DNA of 64,000 bases, taken from Lachnospiraceae bacterium G41 (lineage in GTDB: Bacteria > Bacillota > Clostridia > Lachnospirales > Lachnospiraceae). The translations under genes and the position numbers were made by a program. The DNA is taken from the NCBI GenBank assembly GCA_900100245.1, contig FNEU01000011.1, positions 1-64,000 on the forward strand, read 5' to 3'. The notes beneath the pieces are model-generated. The model searched no databases. It was not told where the DNA came from and saw only the letters and a list, made by a program, of their open reading frames with translations. Position 1 is the stretch's first letter, and every line of letters begins with the position of its first letter. Shown here piece by piece: positions 1 to 9,224 of this stretch.

Positions 1-408
<408 letters not shown>

Positions 409-590
409 AATATGTTTGAATTTAATCCGTCCCGAATAAACTGCTTAGCTTATTCTTAACGTTTACTTTAGGTTTCTTTCTCTGAAATTAACCCCCAACC
501 TTTAAGAAGGGTTTTTAGAATTTTCAGGGTTGCATTGCTGTTTATTTGTCAAGGTTCTTTGTTGCTGCCTTTCTTGACGGCAACGAAAAG

Positions 591-619
591 ATTCTATCAC
601 TACCGCCAACGCTTGTCAA
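591..619 (-). promoter_or_regulatory. rRNA operon promoter, proximal
   Basis: On the minus strand TTGACA (614-619) is followed after exactly 17 bp by TAGAAT (591-596). It reads toward the 16S gene, leaving a leader of about 180 nt (409-585). A TTGACA further in (547-552) has no -10 at a useful distance. Confidence 0.75.
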
Positions 620-666
620 CAACTTTTTCAATATTTTTCCGCCTTTTTTAGAGGCGGTGGAATTTT

Positions 667-695
667 ATTTTAACATTGCCCATTTTTATTGTCAA
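667..695 (-). promoter_or_regulatory. rRNA operon promoter, distal
   Basis: On the minus strand TTGACA (690-695) is followed by a 17-bp spacer and TAAAAT (667-672). Together with the proximal promoter it forms the tandem arrangement usual for Firmicutes rRNA operons. It lies just beyond the terminator of tRNA-Ser. Confidence 0.7.
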
Positions 696-713
696 TGGAT
701 TAGAAATAAAGAG

Positions 714-748
714 CATAAAAAAACCACTTATGATTAAATAAGTGGTAA
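714..748 (-). terminator. Terminator of tRNA-Ser
   Basis: On the minus strand a perfect 9-bp stem (ACCACTTAT / ATAAGTGGT) with a short AT-rich loop is followed by a run of eight T. It lies about 10 bp behind the tRNA and separates it from the rRNA promoters. Confidence 0.85.
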
Positions 749-757
749 TTTTCAAAC

Positions 758-844
758 GGAGAAAGAGGGATTTGAACCCTCGCGCCGGTCACCCGACCTA
801 CACCCTTAGCAGGGGCGCCTCTTCAGCCTCTTGAGTATTTCTCC
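758..844 (-). tRNA. tRNA-Ser (anticodon GCT)
   Basis: The 87-nt gene has a GGAGAAA/TTTCTCC acceptor stem, a long variable arm as expected for a class II tRNA, and a GAGGG-TTCAAAT-CCCTC T-arm. The anticodon loop CTGCTAA gives anticodon GCT, reading AGC and AGU. CCA is not encoded. Confidence 0.96.
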
Positions 845-904
845 AAAGTCTTAAGTCTAACGCTTACCAATATGTGTAACGCACTTTTAAATGACGCAAG
901 TGTT

Positions 905-934
905 ATTATAAATGGACGCCTGTCTTTTGTCAAC
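905..934 (-). promoter_or_regulatory. Promoter of tRNA-Ser
   Basis: On the minus strand TTGACA (929-934) is followed by an 18-bp spacer and TATAAT (905-910), both perfect consensus boxes, about 60 bp before the mature tRNA. It starts just outside the stop codon of the DUF5662 gene. Confidence 0.8.
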
Positions 935-943
935 CAAAGTTTG

Positions 944-1585
944 CTACTCTGCTCTATCAATCTGCACTTCTTCTAGTCCCAGTTCTTCTGCGGTATAGTT
1001 GCTGCCCTTTGTAACCTTTAAAAGTTCTTTCATATATTTAAAAGCTGCATCCTCGCCTTCCTCTGCCATAATCGTTAATGCTTTCTCAAGAACCGCTCTG
1101 GTATCCTTGTGCATTATGATAAGATGTCTTGCCCTGCTGTAGTAATTCCAGGCATCGGCTTTTGTATATTCGTCGCGGTTATATGCAACGCATGCGGCGT
1201 ATCTGTCTGCAATCATTTCCGCTACATATTTAAGAGGCATTCTGCAGCCGAAAGCATATTCGTCGCTCGATGATGAATAATCAATCCAATATTCGAAGTG
1301 ATGTTTGTTTCTTCCTTTATGATGAAGCCATGCATAAGAAGCACCGTTTATCTTTCGGTCTACGGCGTTTGGCGAAAGGCGTCCGGAATAGTATTTTACA
1401 CTGGGTGCGAATTCTGTAAGCGAGAACTTGCTTAAGTCGTGAAAGATGCCCTGGAAGTAACGGCCCATTTTAAAACAGGCTCTGCAAACATATCTCTTGT
1501 GTTTTAAAACCGTACCGAGATGTCCGAAGAACCTTTGGAAAAAATTCTTTTCTTTATATAAATAGTATTTTTCTTCCTGAGTCAT
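944..1585 (-). CDS. DUF5662 family protein
   Basis: The 213-residue protein carries the histidine-rich signature I associate with DUF5662: HDLSKFSLTEF at residues 49-59 and HHKGRNKHHFEYW at 88-100. The spacing of His and Asp residues suggests a metal site of the HD type, but the function is not known. It has no signal peptide or membrane segment, so it is probably cytoplasmic. It is the last gene of the EFR1-fumarate hydratase group, 21 bp behind the beta subunit. No good Shine-Dalgarno is visible before this ATG, so translation may be weak. Confidence 0.8.
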   Translation of the reverse strand: MTQEEKYYLYKEKNFFQRFFGHLGTVLKHKRYVCRACFKMGRYFQGIFHDLSKFSLTEFAPSVKYYSGRLSPNAVDRKINGASYAWLHHKGRNKHHFEYWIDYSSSSDEYAFGCRMPLKYVAEMIADRYAACVAYNRDEYTKADAWNYYSRARHLIIMHKDTRAVLEKALTIMAEEGEDAAFKYMKELLKVTKGSNYTAEELGLEEVQIDRAE

Positions 1586-1606
1586 ATTTAATACTTTTTT
1601 AAATAA

Positions 1607-2131
1607 TTATTTATAAAGGCAGTTGCCCTTTGAGTCTGCAACAACTATTACGGGGAAATCTTTTACTTCAAGTTTTCTGATGGCCTCTGTGCCGAGATCG
1701 TCGTAAGCAACCACTTCACTCTTAACTATGGATTTGGATAAAAGCGCTCCCGCACCGCCTACGGCTGCGAAGTATACGCTCTTATTTCTTACAATTGCAT
1801 CCATTACGGCCTGCGTTCTTTTGCCCTTGCCAATCATTGCGCCAAGGCCCATATCAAGGAGTCCTGGTGTGTATTTATCCATACGTCCGGCTGTGGTGGG
1901 ACCTGCGGAACCGATTACCTTGCCTTCTCTCGCGGGTGAAGGACCCATGTAATAGATTATCTGATCCTTAATATCTATAGGAAGAGATTCTCCTTTGTCG
2001 AGACTCTCCTGCATTCTTTTATGAGCTGCATCACGAGCCGTATAAATCGTACCTGTAAGATATACGTAATCGCCTGCAACAAGTTCATGTTTTGTGTTAT
2101 CGTCCATCGGGACAGTGATGTTTTTGGTCAT
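1607..2131 (-). CDS. fumB: Fumarate hydratase class I, beta subunit
   Basis: This 174-residue protein is the small, C-terminal-type subunit of the Fe-S dependent fumarase/tartrate dehydratase family, which converts fumarate to L-malate. GPTTAGRMD at residues 77-85 and the following glycine-rich GKGKRT and GGAGAL segments are characteristic of the beta fold. In Clostridia the class I enzyme is commonly split into two genes, and the alpha subunit lies directly upstream (32-bp gap from its stop). A GGAG Shine-Dalgarno stands 5 bp before the ATG. Fumarase and the related L(+)-tartrate dehydratase cannot be separated with certainty by eye. Confidence 0.9.
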   Translation of the reverse strand: MTKNITVPMDDNTKHELVAGDYVYLTGTIYTARDAAHKRMQESLDKGESLPIDIKDQIIYYMGPSPAREGKVIGSAGPTTAGRMDKYTPGLLDMGLGAMIGKGKRTQAVMDAIVRNKSVYFAAVGGAGALLSKSIVKSEVVAYDDLGTEAIRKLEVKDFPVIVVADSKGNCLYK

Positions 2132-2163
2132 TTTATCTCCGAAATCTTTTATATATGAAGTCT

Positions 2164-3015
2164 TTAAATTACGCGCTCGATATGTCTGTTCACGTGACAG
2201 CAGATATTAACGGCTACGGGAAGTCCCGCAATATGTGTGGGATAGCTTTCGATATTGACCGCCATTGCGGTTACGCTGCCGCCAAGTCCCGCGGGACCGA
2301 TTTCAAGCGCATTGATCTTTTCAAGCATTTCCTCTTCGAGTTCTTTTATATATGGAACGTCCGAATGTGTGCCGGCTTTTCTCGTGAGGGCATGCTTTGA
2401 CATGAGTGCGCATTTTTCAAATGTTCCGCCGATACCGACGCCGATTACCATAGGAGGGCATGCGTTGGGGCCCGCATCTTTTACGGCCGAAAGGATTGCA
2501 TTCTTAACACCTTCGATACCGTCAGCCGGTTTTAACATGTAGACCTTGCTCATGTTTTCGCTGCCAAAGCCCTTGGGTGAAATCGTAATCTTAACCTTGT
2601 CTCCGGGAACAACCGAGTAATGAATGACTGCGGGAGTATTGTCCTTAGTGTTGTTTCTGATAATTGGATCGTCCACAACGGATTTTCTTAAAAATCCTTC
2701 GACATAGCCTTTTCTCACGCCTTCGTTAATTGCGTCTTCAAGGTTTCCGCCTTCGAAATGAACTTCCTGACCGATTTCCATAAAAACAACTGCCATTCCC
2801 GTGTCCTGACAGATAGGTATCATTTCTTCTTTTGCGATAACGAGGTTTTGCTTTAGCTGATCGAGGATCTGTTTGCCGAGCTCAGAACTTTCCTTGTTAA
2901 AAGCATCGTCGAGAGCACATCTCATATCCTCGGAAAGATTGTGATTTACTTCAATGCACATCGAAGCCACGGCTTCGGTTATTTCTTTTACGTTTATTTC
3001 ACGTATATTATTCAT
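2164..3015 (-). CDS. fumA: Fumarate hydratase class I, alpha subunit
   Basis: The 283-residue protein is the large, 4Fe-4S cluster-binding subunit of class I fumarase. ICQDTG around residue 69 supplies one of the cluster cysteines, and further conserved cysteines follow in NACPPMVIG and FEKCAL. The start at 3015 is preferred over 3024 because the Shine-Dalgarno (GAAGG) of the upstream gene's tail directly abuts the earlier ATG but is 9 bp from this one. The start overlaps the end of the EFR1 gene by 8 bp, which suggests translational coupling. The neighbouring ferredoxin gene is compatible with a redox-linked role of the operon. Confidence 0.9.
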   Translation of the reverse strand: MNNIREINVKEITEAVASMCIEVNHNLSEDMRCALDDAFNKESSELGKQILDQLKQNLVIAKEEMIPICQDTGMAVVFMEIGQEVHFEGGNLEDAINEGVRKGYVEGFLRKSVVDDPIIRNNTKDNTPAVIHYSVVPGDKVKITISPKGFGSENMSKVYMLKPADGIEGVKNAILSAVKDAGPNACPPMVIGVGIGGTFEKCALMSKHALTRKAGTHSDVPYIKELEEEMLEKINALEIGPAGLGGSVTAMAVNIESYPTHIAGLPVAVNICCHVNRHIERVI

Positions 3016-3784
3016 CTTTGTCATCCTTCTTCGCTTCGGTGTAAAGGTACTGACCGTTGCGTTTTGTGGTAGGTCCGTAAGTGATTGCGTTTACGGGGCA
3101 GCGATGGAGGCATCCAAGGCAGAGGCTGCACTTTTTGTTAACCCATACGGGCTTGCCGTAATCCATCGAAATGGCCTGAGTCGGACACTGCTTTGCGCAG
3201 ATGCCGCAGCCTATACAGTCTTCGGAAACCTTAAAAGGCGAAGTTGTTCTGGTAAGATTGTAAGCCACTCTGGTAACTTTTGAAGCAGGCCAAACTCCGC
3301 GCAGATGATTATGGTATCCGCCGATTTTATTGTTGATTAAAAAGAGAACGTTTTTGAGTTCTTCTTCAGCTTTAAGATTCTTGGCTGCATTTTTGTCGGA
3401 ATTTTTTACGTTAAAAACAAGCGTATAGTTATCCACCATTCTTAAGGAGAATGATGCATTAAGGCCAATGCCTCTTTTAGCAAGAAGCTTGGAAAGCTGT
3501 ATGTCGGCGCCACCGGTTGCAACACCGCAGGTAGCTACCGAGTATGAATAATGCTTGCCGTATTTTTCTATGGACAGTGATTTTACGAATTCTTCGACAA
3601 CCGAAGGAAGACTCCAGTAGTAGATGGGATATACAAATCCGATTCTTTCGCCCTTTTTAAGCTTGAAATCAAACTGCATTTTTTTAACGCAGTCAGCCAT
3701 CGATACAACCTGTTCGCCGGTTTTCTTTGCAATTTCGTCTGCCACATGTTTGCTGTTACCTGTAGCTGAAAAATAAAAGATCAT
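3008..3784 (-). CDS. EFR1-type flavodoxin/ferredoxin protein
   Basis: The 258-residue protein joins a flavodoxin-like domain (SATGNS FMN loop at residues 6-11) to two 4Fe-4S ferredoxin motifs, CIGCGICAKQCP at 190-201 and CSLCLGCLHRCP at 219-230. This is the architecture of EFR1 family proteins, which are thought to move electrons in anaerobes; the physiological partner is not known. It is first in a run with fumarate hydratase and DUF5662. The ATG is preceded by GAGAGGGA with a 5-bp gap. Its promoter region carries a perfect inverted repeat (see 3806-3852). Confidence 0.9.
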   Translation of the reverse strand: MIFYFSATGNSKHVADEIAKKTGEQVVSMADCVKKMQFDFKLKKGERIGFVYPIYYWSLPSVVEEFVKSLSIEKYGKHYSYSVATCGVATGGADIQLSKLLAKRGIGLNASFSLRMVDNYTLVFNVKNSDKNAAKNLKAEEELKNVLFLINNKIGGYHNHLRGVWPASKVTRVAYNLTRTTSPFKVSEDCIGCGICAKQCPTQAISMDYGKPVWVNKKCSLCLGCLHRCPVNAITYGPTTKRNGQYLYTEAKKDDKDE

Positions 3785-3805
3785 AATTGTCCCTCTCTAA
3801 ATTGT

Positions 3806-3852
3806 AAGACACTTTTCCCGTCTATTATAAAACAGGAAAAGTGTCTTGTCAT
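3806..3852 (-). promoter_or_regulatory. Promoter with 13-bp inverted repeat, EFR1-fumarase operon
   Basis: On the minus strand ATGACA (3847-3852) and a perfect TATAAT (3824-3829) are 17 bp apart. A perfect 13-bp inverted repeat (AAGACACTTTTCC at 3806-3818, its complement at 3835-3847) flanks the -10 box. One arm fills most of the spacer next to the -35 and the other covers the expected start point. This suits an operator. As RNA it could also act as a weak terminator for glgB, but no T-run follows it on the minus strand. Confidence 0.65.
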
Positions 3853-3859
3853 TAAAACA

Positions 3860-5764
3860 TTAAAATACAAATATTGCGGCGCCGTATGAAGGTAAGTCGA
3901 ATTCGATATGATAAGGTCTGCCGTCGCACTCGCCCTCTTCGGCTGTAATAACCGTAGGAATGTCTCCGCCGTTTCCGCCGAATCTCTTTTCGTCGCTGTT
4001 AAGGAGCAGTTTGTATTTGCCCTTGTTCGGAACGCCTACCCAGTAATTGTTTCTGCGCATGGGTGTCATGTTAAGAATTACAAGGATGGAGTTCTTGCCG
4101 GTTGAACTCTTTCTTAAGTAACTGTAAATACTTCTGTCGGCGTCGTCTGCGTTAACCCATTCGAAACCTTCCCAGCTTGCATCAAACTCATATAGAGCAG
4201 GGTATTTGCGGTAAATCTTTAAAAGTTCCTCGGTATAATCGAGCATTCCTCTGTTTAAATGGTTTTCAAGCAGGAACCAGTCGAGCTCTCTTTCTTCGCT
4301 CCACTCTCTTTCCTGTCCAAATTCCTGGCCCATGAAAAGAAGCTTCTTGCCTTCATGTGTGAACATGAATGTGTAGCCTACGCGGAGGTTTGCATATTTA
4401 TCAATCTGATATCCGGGCATCTTATTAACCATTGAACACTTAAGATGCACTACCTCATCATGCGAAAGAGGAAGGATATAATTCTCTGCCGAATTGTAGC
4501 TCATTGCAAAGGTGAGCTTGTTGTGATTGTTCTTTCTGAAATAAGGATCCAGCTTCATGTATTCGCAGAAATCATGCATCCAGCCCATATTCCATTTGAA
4601 AGTAAATCCGAGTCCGCCGTCTTCGGGTGCAGCCGTAACTTTAGGCCAAGCCGTAGACTCTTCCGCGATGGTGCATACTCCGGGGAAGCCTCCTCTGATG
4701 ATTGAATTTAAATGTTTAAAGAATTCAATGGCTTCGAGGTTTTCGTTTCCGCCGTATTTATTGGGAACCCAGCCGCCAGCCTGCTTGCCGTAATCAAGAT
4801 AAAGCATTGAAGCAACCGCATCCACGCGAAGACCGTCGATGTGATACTCTTTTATCCAGAATAAAGCATTGGCGATAAGGAAGTTTCTGACTTCGTTTTT
4901 ACCGTAGTTGAATATCTTGGTGCCCCAGTCGGGATGTTCACCGAGTCTGGGATCGGGATGTTCGTAAAGACAGGTGCCGTCAAATTCTGCAAGTCCGTGC
5001 GCATCTCTCGGGAAATGTGCGGGAACCCAGTCAAGGATGATTCCGATACCGTTTTTATGAAGAGTATTTACCAGATACTGGAAATCTTCGGGAGTACCGT
5101 ATCTTGAAGTGGGTGCATAATAACCCGTTACCTGATAGCCCCATGAACCGTCGAAAGGATGCTCTGCGATACCCATAAGCTCAACGTGAGTATATTTTAG
5201 GGCTTTTAAATATTTTACGATTCGATCGGCAAAATCCCTGTATGAATAGAAACCGTCCCTGTCGGGAATAGGATGCCTCATCCATGAACCGATGTGGCAT
5301 TCGTAAATAGCCATGGGCTCTTTGAAGAGATTTTTCGTCGCACGCGAATTCATCCATACGGTGTCACTCCACTTAAAATCGGAAATATCCGTAACAACGG
5401 ATGCGGTTCCGGGTCTTAACTCTGCGGCATTTGCATAAGGATCCGCCTTGTAAAGCTTGTGACCGTCATTCGTTAAAATTAGGAATTTATACATGTCACC
5501 CTTTTTAACATTTTTAATAAAGGTGGTATAAATTCCTATTTCTCCCATTCTTTCCATGGGATACTGATTTTCCTGCCATCCGTTAAAAGAACCGATGACA
5601 TATACTTCTTTTGCATTGGGTGCCCATACGGCAAAGAACACTCCCTGCTTGCCGCCTCTGGTGGTAATATGAGCACCGAGTTTTTTGTAAATATCGTAAT
5701 GTGTTCCTTTACCGAAAAGATATGCATCATCTTCGGATATAAACACGTTTTCCTCTTTAGCCAT
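3860..5764 (-). CDS. glgB: 1,4-alpha-glucan branching enzyme
   Basis: The 634-residue enzyme makes alpha-1,6 branches in glycogen. An N-terminal CBM48-like domain precedes a GH13 catalytic barrel. GLRVDAV holds the nucleophile aspartate, TIAEEST the acid/base glutamate, and LPLSHDEVVH the third conserved site; the usual C-terminal beta domain follows. I chose the ATG at 5764 because a GGGGG ribosome site lies 8 bp upstream; a TTG at 5779 would swallow it. No other glycogen gene is in the window. The start lies 19 bp behind the TPR/AAA-like gene, so the two are probably co-transcribed. Confidence 0.96.
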   Translation of the reverse strand: MAKEENVFISEDDAYLFGKGTHYDIYKKLGAHITTRGGKQGVFFAVWAPNAKEVYVIGSFNGWQENQYPMERMGEIGIYTTFIKNVKKGDMYKFLILTNDGHKLYKADPYANAAELRPGTASVVTDISDFKWSDTVWMNSRATKNLFKEPMAIYECHIGSWMRHPIPDRDGFYSYRDFADRIVKYLKALKYTHVELMGIAEHPFDGSWGYQVTGYYAPTSRYGTPEDFQYLVNTLHKNGIGIILDWVPAHFPRDAHGLAEFDGTCLYEHPDPRLGEHPDWGTKIFNYGKNEVRNFLIANALFWIKEYHIDGLRVDAVASMLYLDYGKQAGGWVPNKYGGNENLEAIEFFKHLNSIIRGGFPGVCTIAEESTAWPKVTAAPEDGGLGFTFKWNMGWMHDFCEYMKLDPYFRKNNHNKLTFAMSYNSAENYILPLSHDEVVHLKCSMVNKMPGYQIDKYANLRVGYTFMFTHEGKKLLFMGQEFGQEREWSEERELDWFLLENHLNRGMLDYTEELLKIYRKYPALYEFDASWEGFEWVNADDADRSIYSYLRKSSTGKNSILVILNMTPMRRNNYWVGVPNKGKYKLLLNSDEKRFGGNGGDIPTVITAEEGECDGRPYHIEFDLPSYGAAIFVF

Positions 5765-5782
5765 TAAGCCAACCCCCAAATA

Positions 5783-8254
5783 TTAATCAAAATCTTTTTC
5801 GCGAAGCATTATCATGCCGTTCTCGTCGATTAAATTGTTGGACATTTTTCTGAAGAGATTGGATACTCTTCTCTTCTTGTTGTATTCGATGGCTTCGTCT
5901 ACAATCTCTTTGACTTCGGCAATGGTAACCGAATGATTGCCGGCCTGTGCTTCACGGACTCTCTTGTGGAATGCCATGTTGGCAAATCCGTCATCGATGG
6001 AGTAGCCGAGGTTATTGGCATACTTCATACCGTAATCAACCAGAGCTGCTTCACTCATTGCGATAATATCAATCTTTATATTAAAGTAATCGGTCAAAGT
6101 GCGCTGTCTGTTAACCAGCTTTTTGATTTCTGCTCTGGTATCCACGAGGAAAATGAGAATTCCTCTCTCTTCCTGGTTGATTCCCTGTGTCAGTTTGATA
6201 AGTGCATTGTTGGAAAGCTTATTCGCATCGGTAATAACAAGTGCACCGTTATTTAATCTGTCGAGAATCTCGGGTATATTCTTAACATTAAAGTCCGTAG
6301 CGTCAATTCTGGACATTGCTCCGGAGAAATTGACATCTGCGAATTTAACAAATTTTACAATCGACTTGGCAAGAGCAAATCCGCTCTCGGTATTGTCCGT
6401 TGTGATGAGTACGTTGCCTACATATGCCGCAAGAGAGATATTCTCAAGAGCATTGGCAATCTGTGTTCTCATTGAACGGGGATGTAAGAACTGCGAGAAG
6501 AGTTTTCTTTCTTCGGGGCTTAAATCTTTTACGCCCTCGGTTTCCTTTTCATCCTCTTCTTCATCGTAGGAATCTTCTTTTTCGGTCTCTTCTTCGGAAG
6601 TTTCTTCAACTGCCTTCTCTGCTTTTTCTTCTTTGGCAGATGCGAGCATTTCTTCCTTTATCTCGGGTATAATCTTGGTTGCACCGTCAACAGTCTCTTC
6701 GGGTGAAGCAACGATTTCTTCCTCTTCATCAACCACTTCTTCACTAAATTCAAGAACATCGCTTTCTTCTGCTGCTTCTTCAGCAACTTCTTCAGTCTCT
6801 TCTGCAGCCTCTTCTGCGATTTCTTCTGCTGCCTCTGTAGCTTCTGCAGTCTCAGCTGTCTCTCCTACTGCCTGAGCAGCCTCTTCTGCGTTAATCTCCT
6901 CAAATTCAGGCTCGTCGGTTTCGGGCTCTATAGCAGGCTTTTCATCAAACTCAACCTCGGGCATTTCGCTCTTGGCTTCGGAAATCATTGCCTCTATTGA
7001 TTCCTGAGACATTTCGGAGAACTCGTCTTCAAGATCCGCAACTTCTTTCCAGATGCTGCCGGGCTCTTCTTCGGGCTCTTCCTCAACTTCTTTTTTCTTT
7101 TCAAAAATCTTTCCGGTAGACTCTACAAAATCCTCATGAATGCTCTTTCTGAGATTCTGGGTATTCTTTTCTTTTATCTTGGACCAGTCGGAAAGAAGAT
7201 CGTCCATTGTAATCTGGCCGGGAATATTGTCATCTTCGATATCATCAAAAGATGCATCGGTAAATGAAACCTGTCCGTCCTCGTCGCTGTATAAATGGTC
7301 GCCCATCTTTTCGAGTTCGGGATTTCTCTTTTTCTTGGGAGGTTTAACCTCTTTCATATCAGGATCGGAAGACTTCGGAAGATCATACTGTGTAAAGCTG
7401 ATATCCGCAGTTTTGTCTGAGAAAAATACTTCCTGTGTGCTGGGCGGAACCGTCTGCTCCAAAGATTTGGTGTTAAACTCAGGTCTTTTTCTTCTGACGG
7501 GAACATCGTCCTCGGATTTGAGTGTCTGAATATCTTTGGCAAGAGAGTTCTGAAGATTGAGCGCACTCATATCCATGGTATTCATGAGTTTAACGTTGCC
7601 TGTATTTTCGGTCGTTTCCTGATCGTTAATTCCGAGGCTTAATTTTCTTAAAAGAAGTTCCTGCTCTTCAGTAAGGGGAACGCAGCTTCTCTTAAGTTCA
7701 AGTGATTTCTTGGCATATTTGCCGTCGTCACCAAATAAAAGAACGAGCTCGTCGCATTCTGCGGCACATTCGGCATACTGTCTTGCCTGATTGTAAAGCT
7801 TGGCAAGCTCGTACCTGAACTGCTCTGCAGCGGGCTCTTTCTTCTTTAAGTCAACCAATATATCAATCTTTTCCGTAACGGGAAGATCGTAAGCAAGCGC
7901 TCTTTTATATTTGAGCGCATCATAATGCCAGTCGCTTCTGTCGGTCATGCTCTGGTATCTGTCGAGATAAACCTGAGCGGTAACAACATCCTTGCTCTCG
8001 AAATATGTCTCGCAGAGAAGATAAACAATCTTCTTGTTGTTGGGCTTTTTGTTGTGCGCCATTTTAAGAATATTAACCGCATCGTCATAACGGCGGGTTC
8101 TTCTGTACGCTTCCGCAGCCTGAATAAGACGCTTGATATCTTCTTCCTTGCGCCAGTCAACTTTATCTACAAGATATACGGCATCATTATATCTGCCGGC
8201 TTTCATCAATTTTTCAATTTGTTCACAATGAAGTCTGCTATCAGATTTATCCAA
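5783..8254 (-). CDS. TPR protein with long acidic linker and degenerate AAA-like domain
   Basis: The 823-residue protein has TPR-like helices in about residues 1-160, a very Glu-rich, probably disordered stretch at about 240-575, and a C-terminal alpha/beta domain from about 580 that resembles CbxX/SpoVK-type AAA+ ATPases. In that domain the Walker A position reads TTDNTESG without GKT, and the Walker B position reads ALVITDANKL with D-A instead of D-E, so ATP hydrolysis is unlikely. A scaffold or adaptor role is an inference. The TTG start at 8254 is preferred because GAGGTG lies 6 bp before it, whereas a GTG at 8263 overlaps that site. It has its own promoter and precedes glgB. Confidence 0.8.
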   Translation of the reverse strand: MDKSDSRLHCEQIEKLMKAGRYNDAVYLVDKVDWRKEEDIKRLIQAAEAYRRTRRYDDAVNILKMAHNKKPNNKKIVYLLCETYFESKDVVTAQVYLDRYQSMTDRSDWHYDALKYKRALAYDLPVTEKIDILVDLKKKEPAAEQFRYELAKLYNQARQYAECAAECDELVLLFGDDGKYAKKSLELKRSCVPLTEEQELLLRKLSLGINDQETTENTGNVKLMNTMDMSALNLQNSLAKDIQTLKSEDDVPVRRKRPEFNTKSLEQTVPPSTQEVFFSDKTADISFTQYDLPKSSDPDMKEVKPPKKKRNPELEKMGDHLYSDEDGQVSFTDASFDDIEDDNIPGQITMDDLLSDWSKIKEKNTQNLRKSIHEDFVESTGKIFEKKKEVEEEPEEEPGSIWKEVADLEDEFSEMSQESIEAMISEAKSEMPEVEFDEKPAIEPETDEPEFEEINAEEAAQAVGETAETAEATEAAEEIAEEAAEETEEVAEEAAEESDVLEFSEEVVDEEEEIVASPEETVDGATKIIPEIKEEMLASAKEEKAEKAVEETSEEETEKEDSYDEEEDEKETEGVKDLSPEERKLFSQFLHPRSMRTQIANALENISLAAYVGNVLITTDNTESGFALAKSIVKFVKFADVNFSGAMSRIDATDFNVKNIPEILDRLNNGALVITDANKLSNNALIKLTQGINQEERGILIFLVDTRAEIKKLVNRQRTLTDYFNIKIDIIAMSEAALVDYGMKYANNLGYSIDDGFANMAFHKRVREAQAGNHSVTIAEVKEIVDEAIEYNKKRRVSNLFRKMSNNLIDENGMIMLREKDFD

Positions 8255-8325
8255 AACAACCACCTCGTATGCTTATCAAAAAATAATACATATTGTGTTT
8301 TCTTACACAAAAAAACACCCTATAT

Positions 8326-8354
8326 AGTTTATCATAAGCATAGCAGAATGTCAA
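8326..8354 (-). promoter_or_regulatory. Promoter of the TPR/AAA-like gene
   Basis: On the minus strand TTGACA (8349-8354), a 17-bp spacer and TAAACT (8326-8331) stand directly behind the rsmA stop codon. A short GTGTTTT hairpin follows in the leader. Confidence 0.65.
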
Positions 8355-8357
8355 AAA

Positions 8358-9224
8358 TTATTGCGATAAAATGTCGGAAAGACGGGCAAATTCCTCAAGA
8401 GTCAGCTCTTCCCCGCGAATGTTAATGTTTTTGCCTATTTCAAGAAGTGCATTTTCGATATTTTTCTTGTCGGTATTGTATGCCGAAGAGTGTGAAAGTG
8501 CGTTTGTTAAGGTCTTTCTTCTCTGCTCGAATGCGCCTTTTATGATGCGAAACATCTCAGCCCTGTCATTAACTTTTACCGCGGGCTCTTTTAACTTATC
8601 AAGCCTGATTACCGCGCTGTCCACGTTCGGACGGGGGATAAAGCAGTTCGGAGAAACCGTCATCTTTACTTCCGCTTTTGAATAAAAGGCAACCGCCAGG
8701 GAAAGCGCGCCGTAATCCTTGCTGCCGGGTCCGGTCTGCATTCTCTCGGCCACTTCCTTTTGAATCATTACGGTAATACTCTCTATAGGAGCATCTTTTT
8801 CGAGAAGTTCCATGATTATGGGCGTGGTGATGTAATACGGAAGATTCGCCACAACCTTGGCGGAAGCGGCGCCGTTTTCTTTTAGGATCTGTACTATATC
8901 TGCTTTTAAAATATCCTGATTGATAACGGTCACATTATCAAAGTTCGCGAGCGTGTACTCAAGGACCGGAATCATGTTTTTATCAATTTCAACGCAGATA
9001 ACCTGTTTTGCGGCTTCTGCAAGATACTGCGTAAGCGTTCCGATTCCGGGGCCGATTTCAAGCACGGTGTCTTCCTTTGTAATGCCTGCGGAGGCCACGA
9101 TTTTCTCGAGAATATTCGCATCAATAAGGAAGTTCTGGCCGTATCTTTTCTGCGCCGAAATACCGAATTTGTTTAATACCTCACTTGTTTTGGAGGGATT
9201 TCCTAAGTAAGCTTTTAAGCTCAT
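8358..9224 (-). CDS. rsmA: 16S rRNA (adenine(1518)-N(6)/adenine(1519)-N(6))-dimethyltransferase
   Basis: The 288-residue enzyme (KsgA) dimethylates two adjacent adenines near the 3' end of 16S rRNA with SAM. RYGQNFLID near residue 28 starts the fold, EIGPGIGTLTQ is the SAM-binding loop, and NLPYYITTPI is the catalytic NLPY motif of N6-adenine methyltransferases. Length is normal for the family. Its first 44 bp overlap the 3' end of the TIR-domain gene. Homologues commonly begin with a similar LGNP-containing segment, so the start is probably right and the overlap real. Confidence 0.96.
   Translation of the reverse strand: MSLKAYLGNPSKTSEVLNKFGISAQKRYGQNFLIDANILEKIVASAGITKEDTVLEIGPGIGTLTQYLAEAAKQVICVEIDKNMIPVLEYTLANFDNVTVINQDILKADIVQILKENGAASAKVVANLPYYITTPIIMELLEKDAPIESITVMIQKEVAERMQTGPGSKDYGALSLAVAFYSKAEVKMTVSPNCFIPRPNVDSAVIRLDKLKEPAVKVNDRAEMFRIIKGAFEQRRKTLTNALSHSSAYNTDKKNIENALLEIGKNINIRGEELTLEEFARLSDILSQ

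Noticed and set aside
547-552. Third TTGACA upstream of 16S as a third promoter
   Set aside because: No acceptable -10 box lies 15-19 bp downstream.
546-737. 63-codon open frame on the plus strand before the rRNA operon
   Set aside because: It spans the two rRNA promoters and the tRNA-Ser terminator, has no ribosome site, and resembles no protein.
6633-6875. Ser/Ala-rich open frame on the plus strand
   Set aside because: It is the mirror of the Glu-rich linker of the TPR gene; GAA/GAG-rich sequence opens Ser-rich frames on the other strand.
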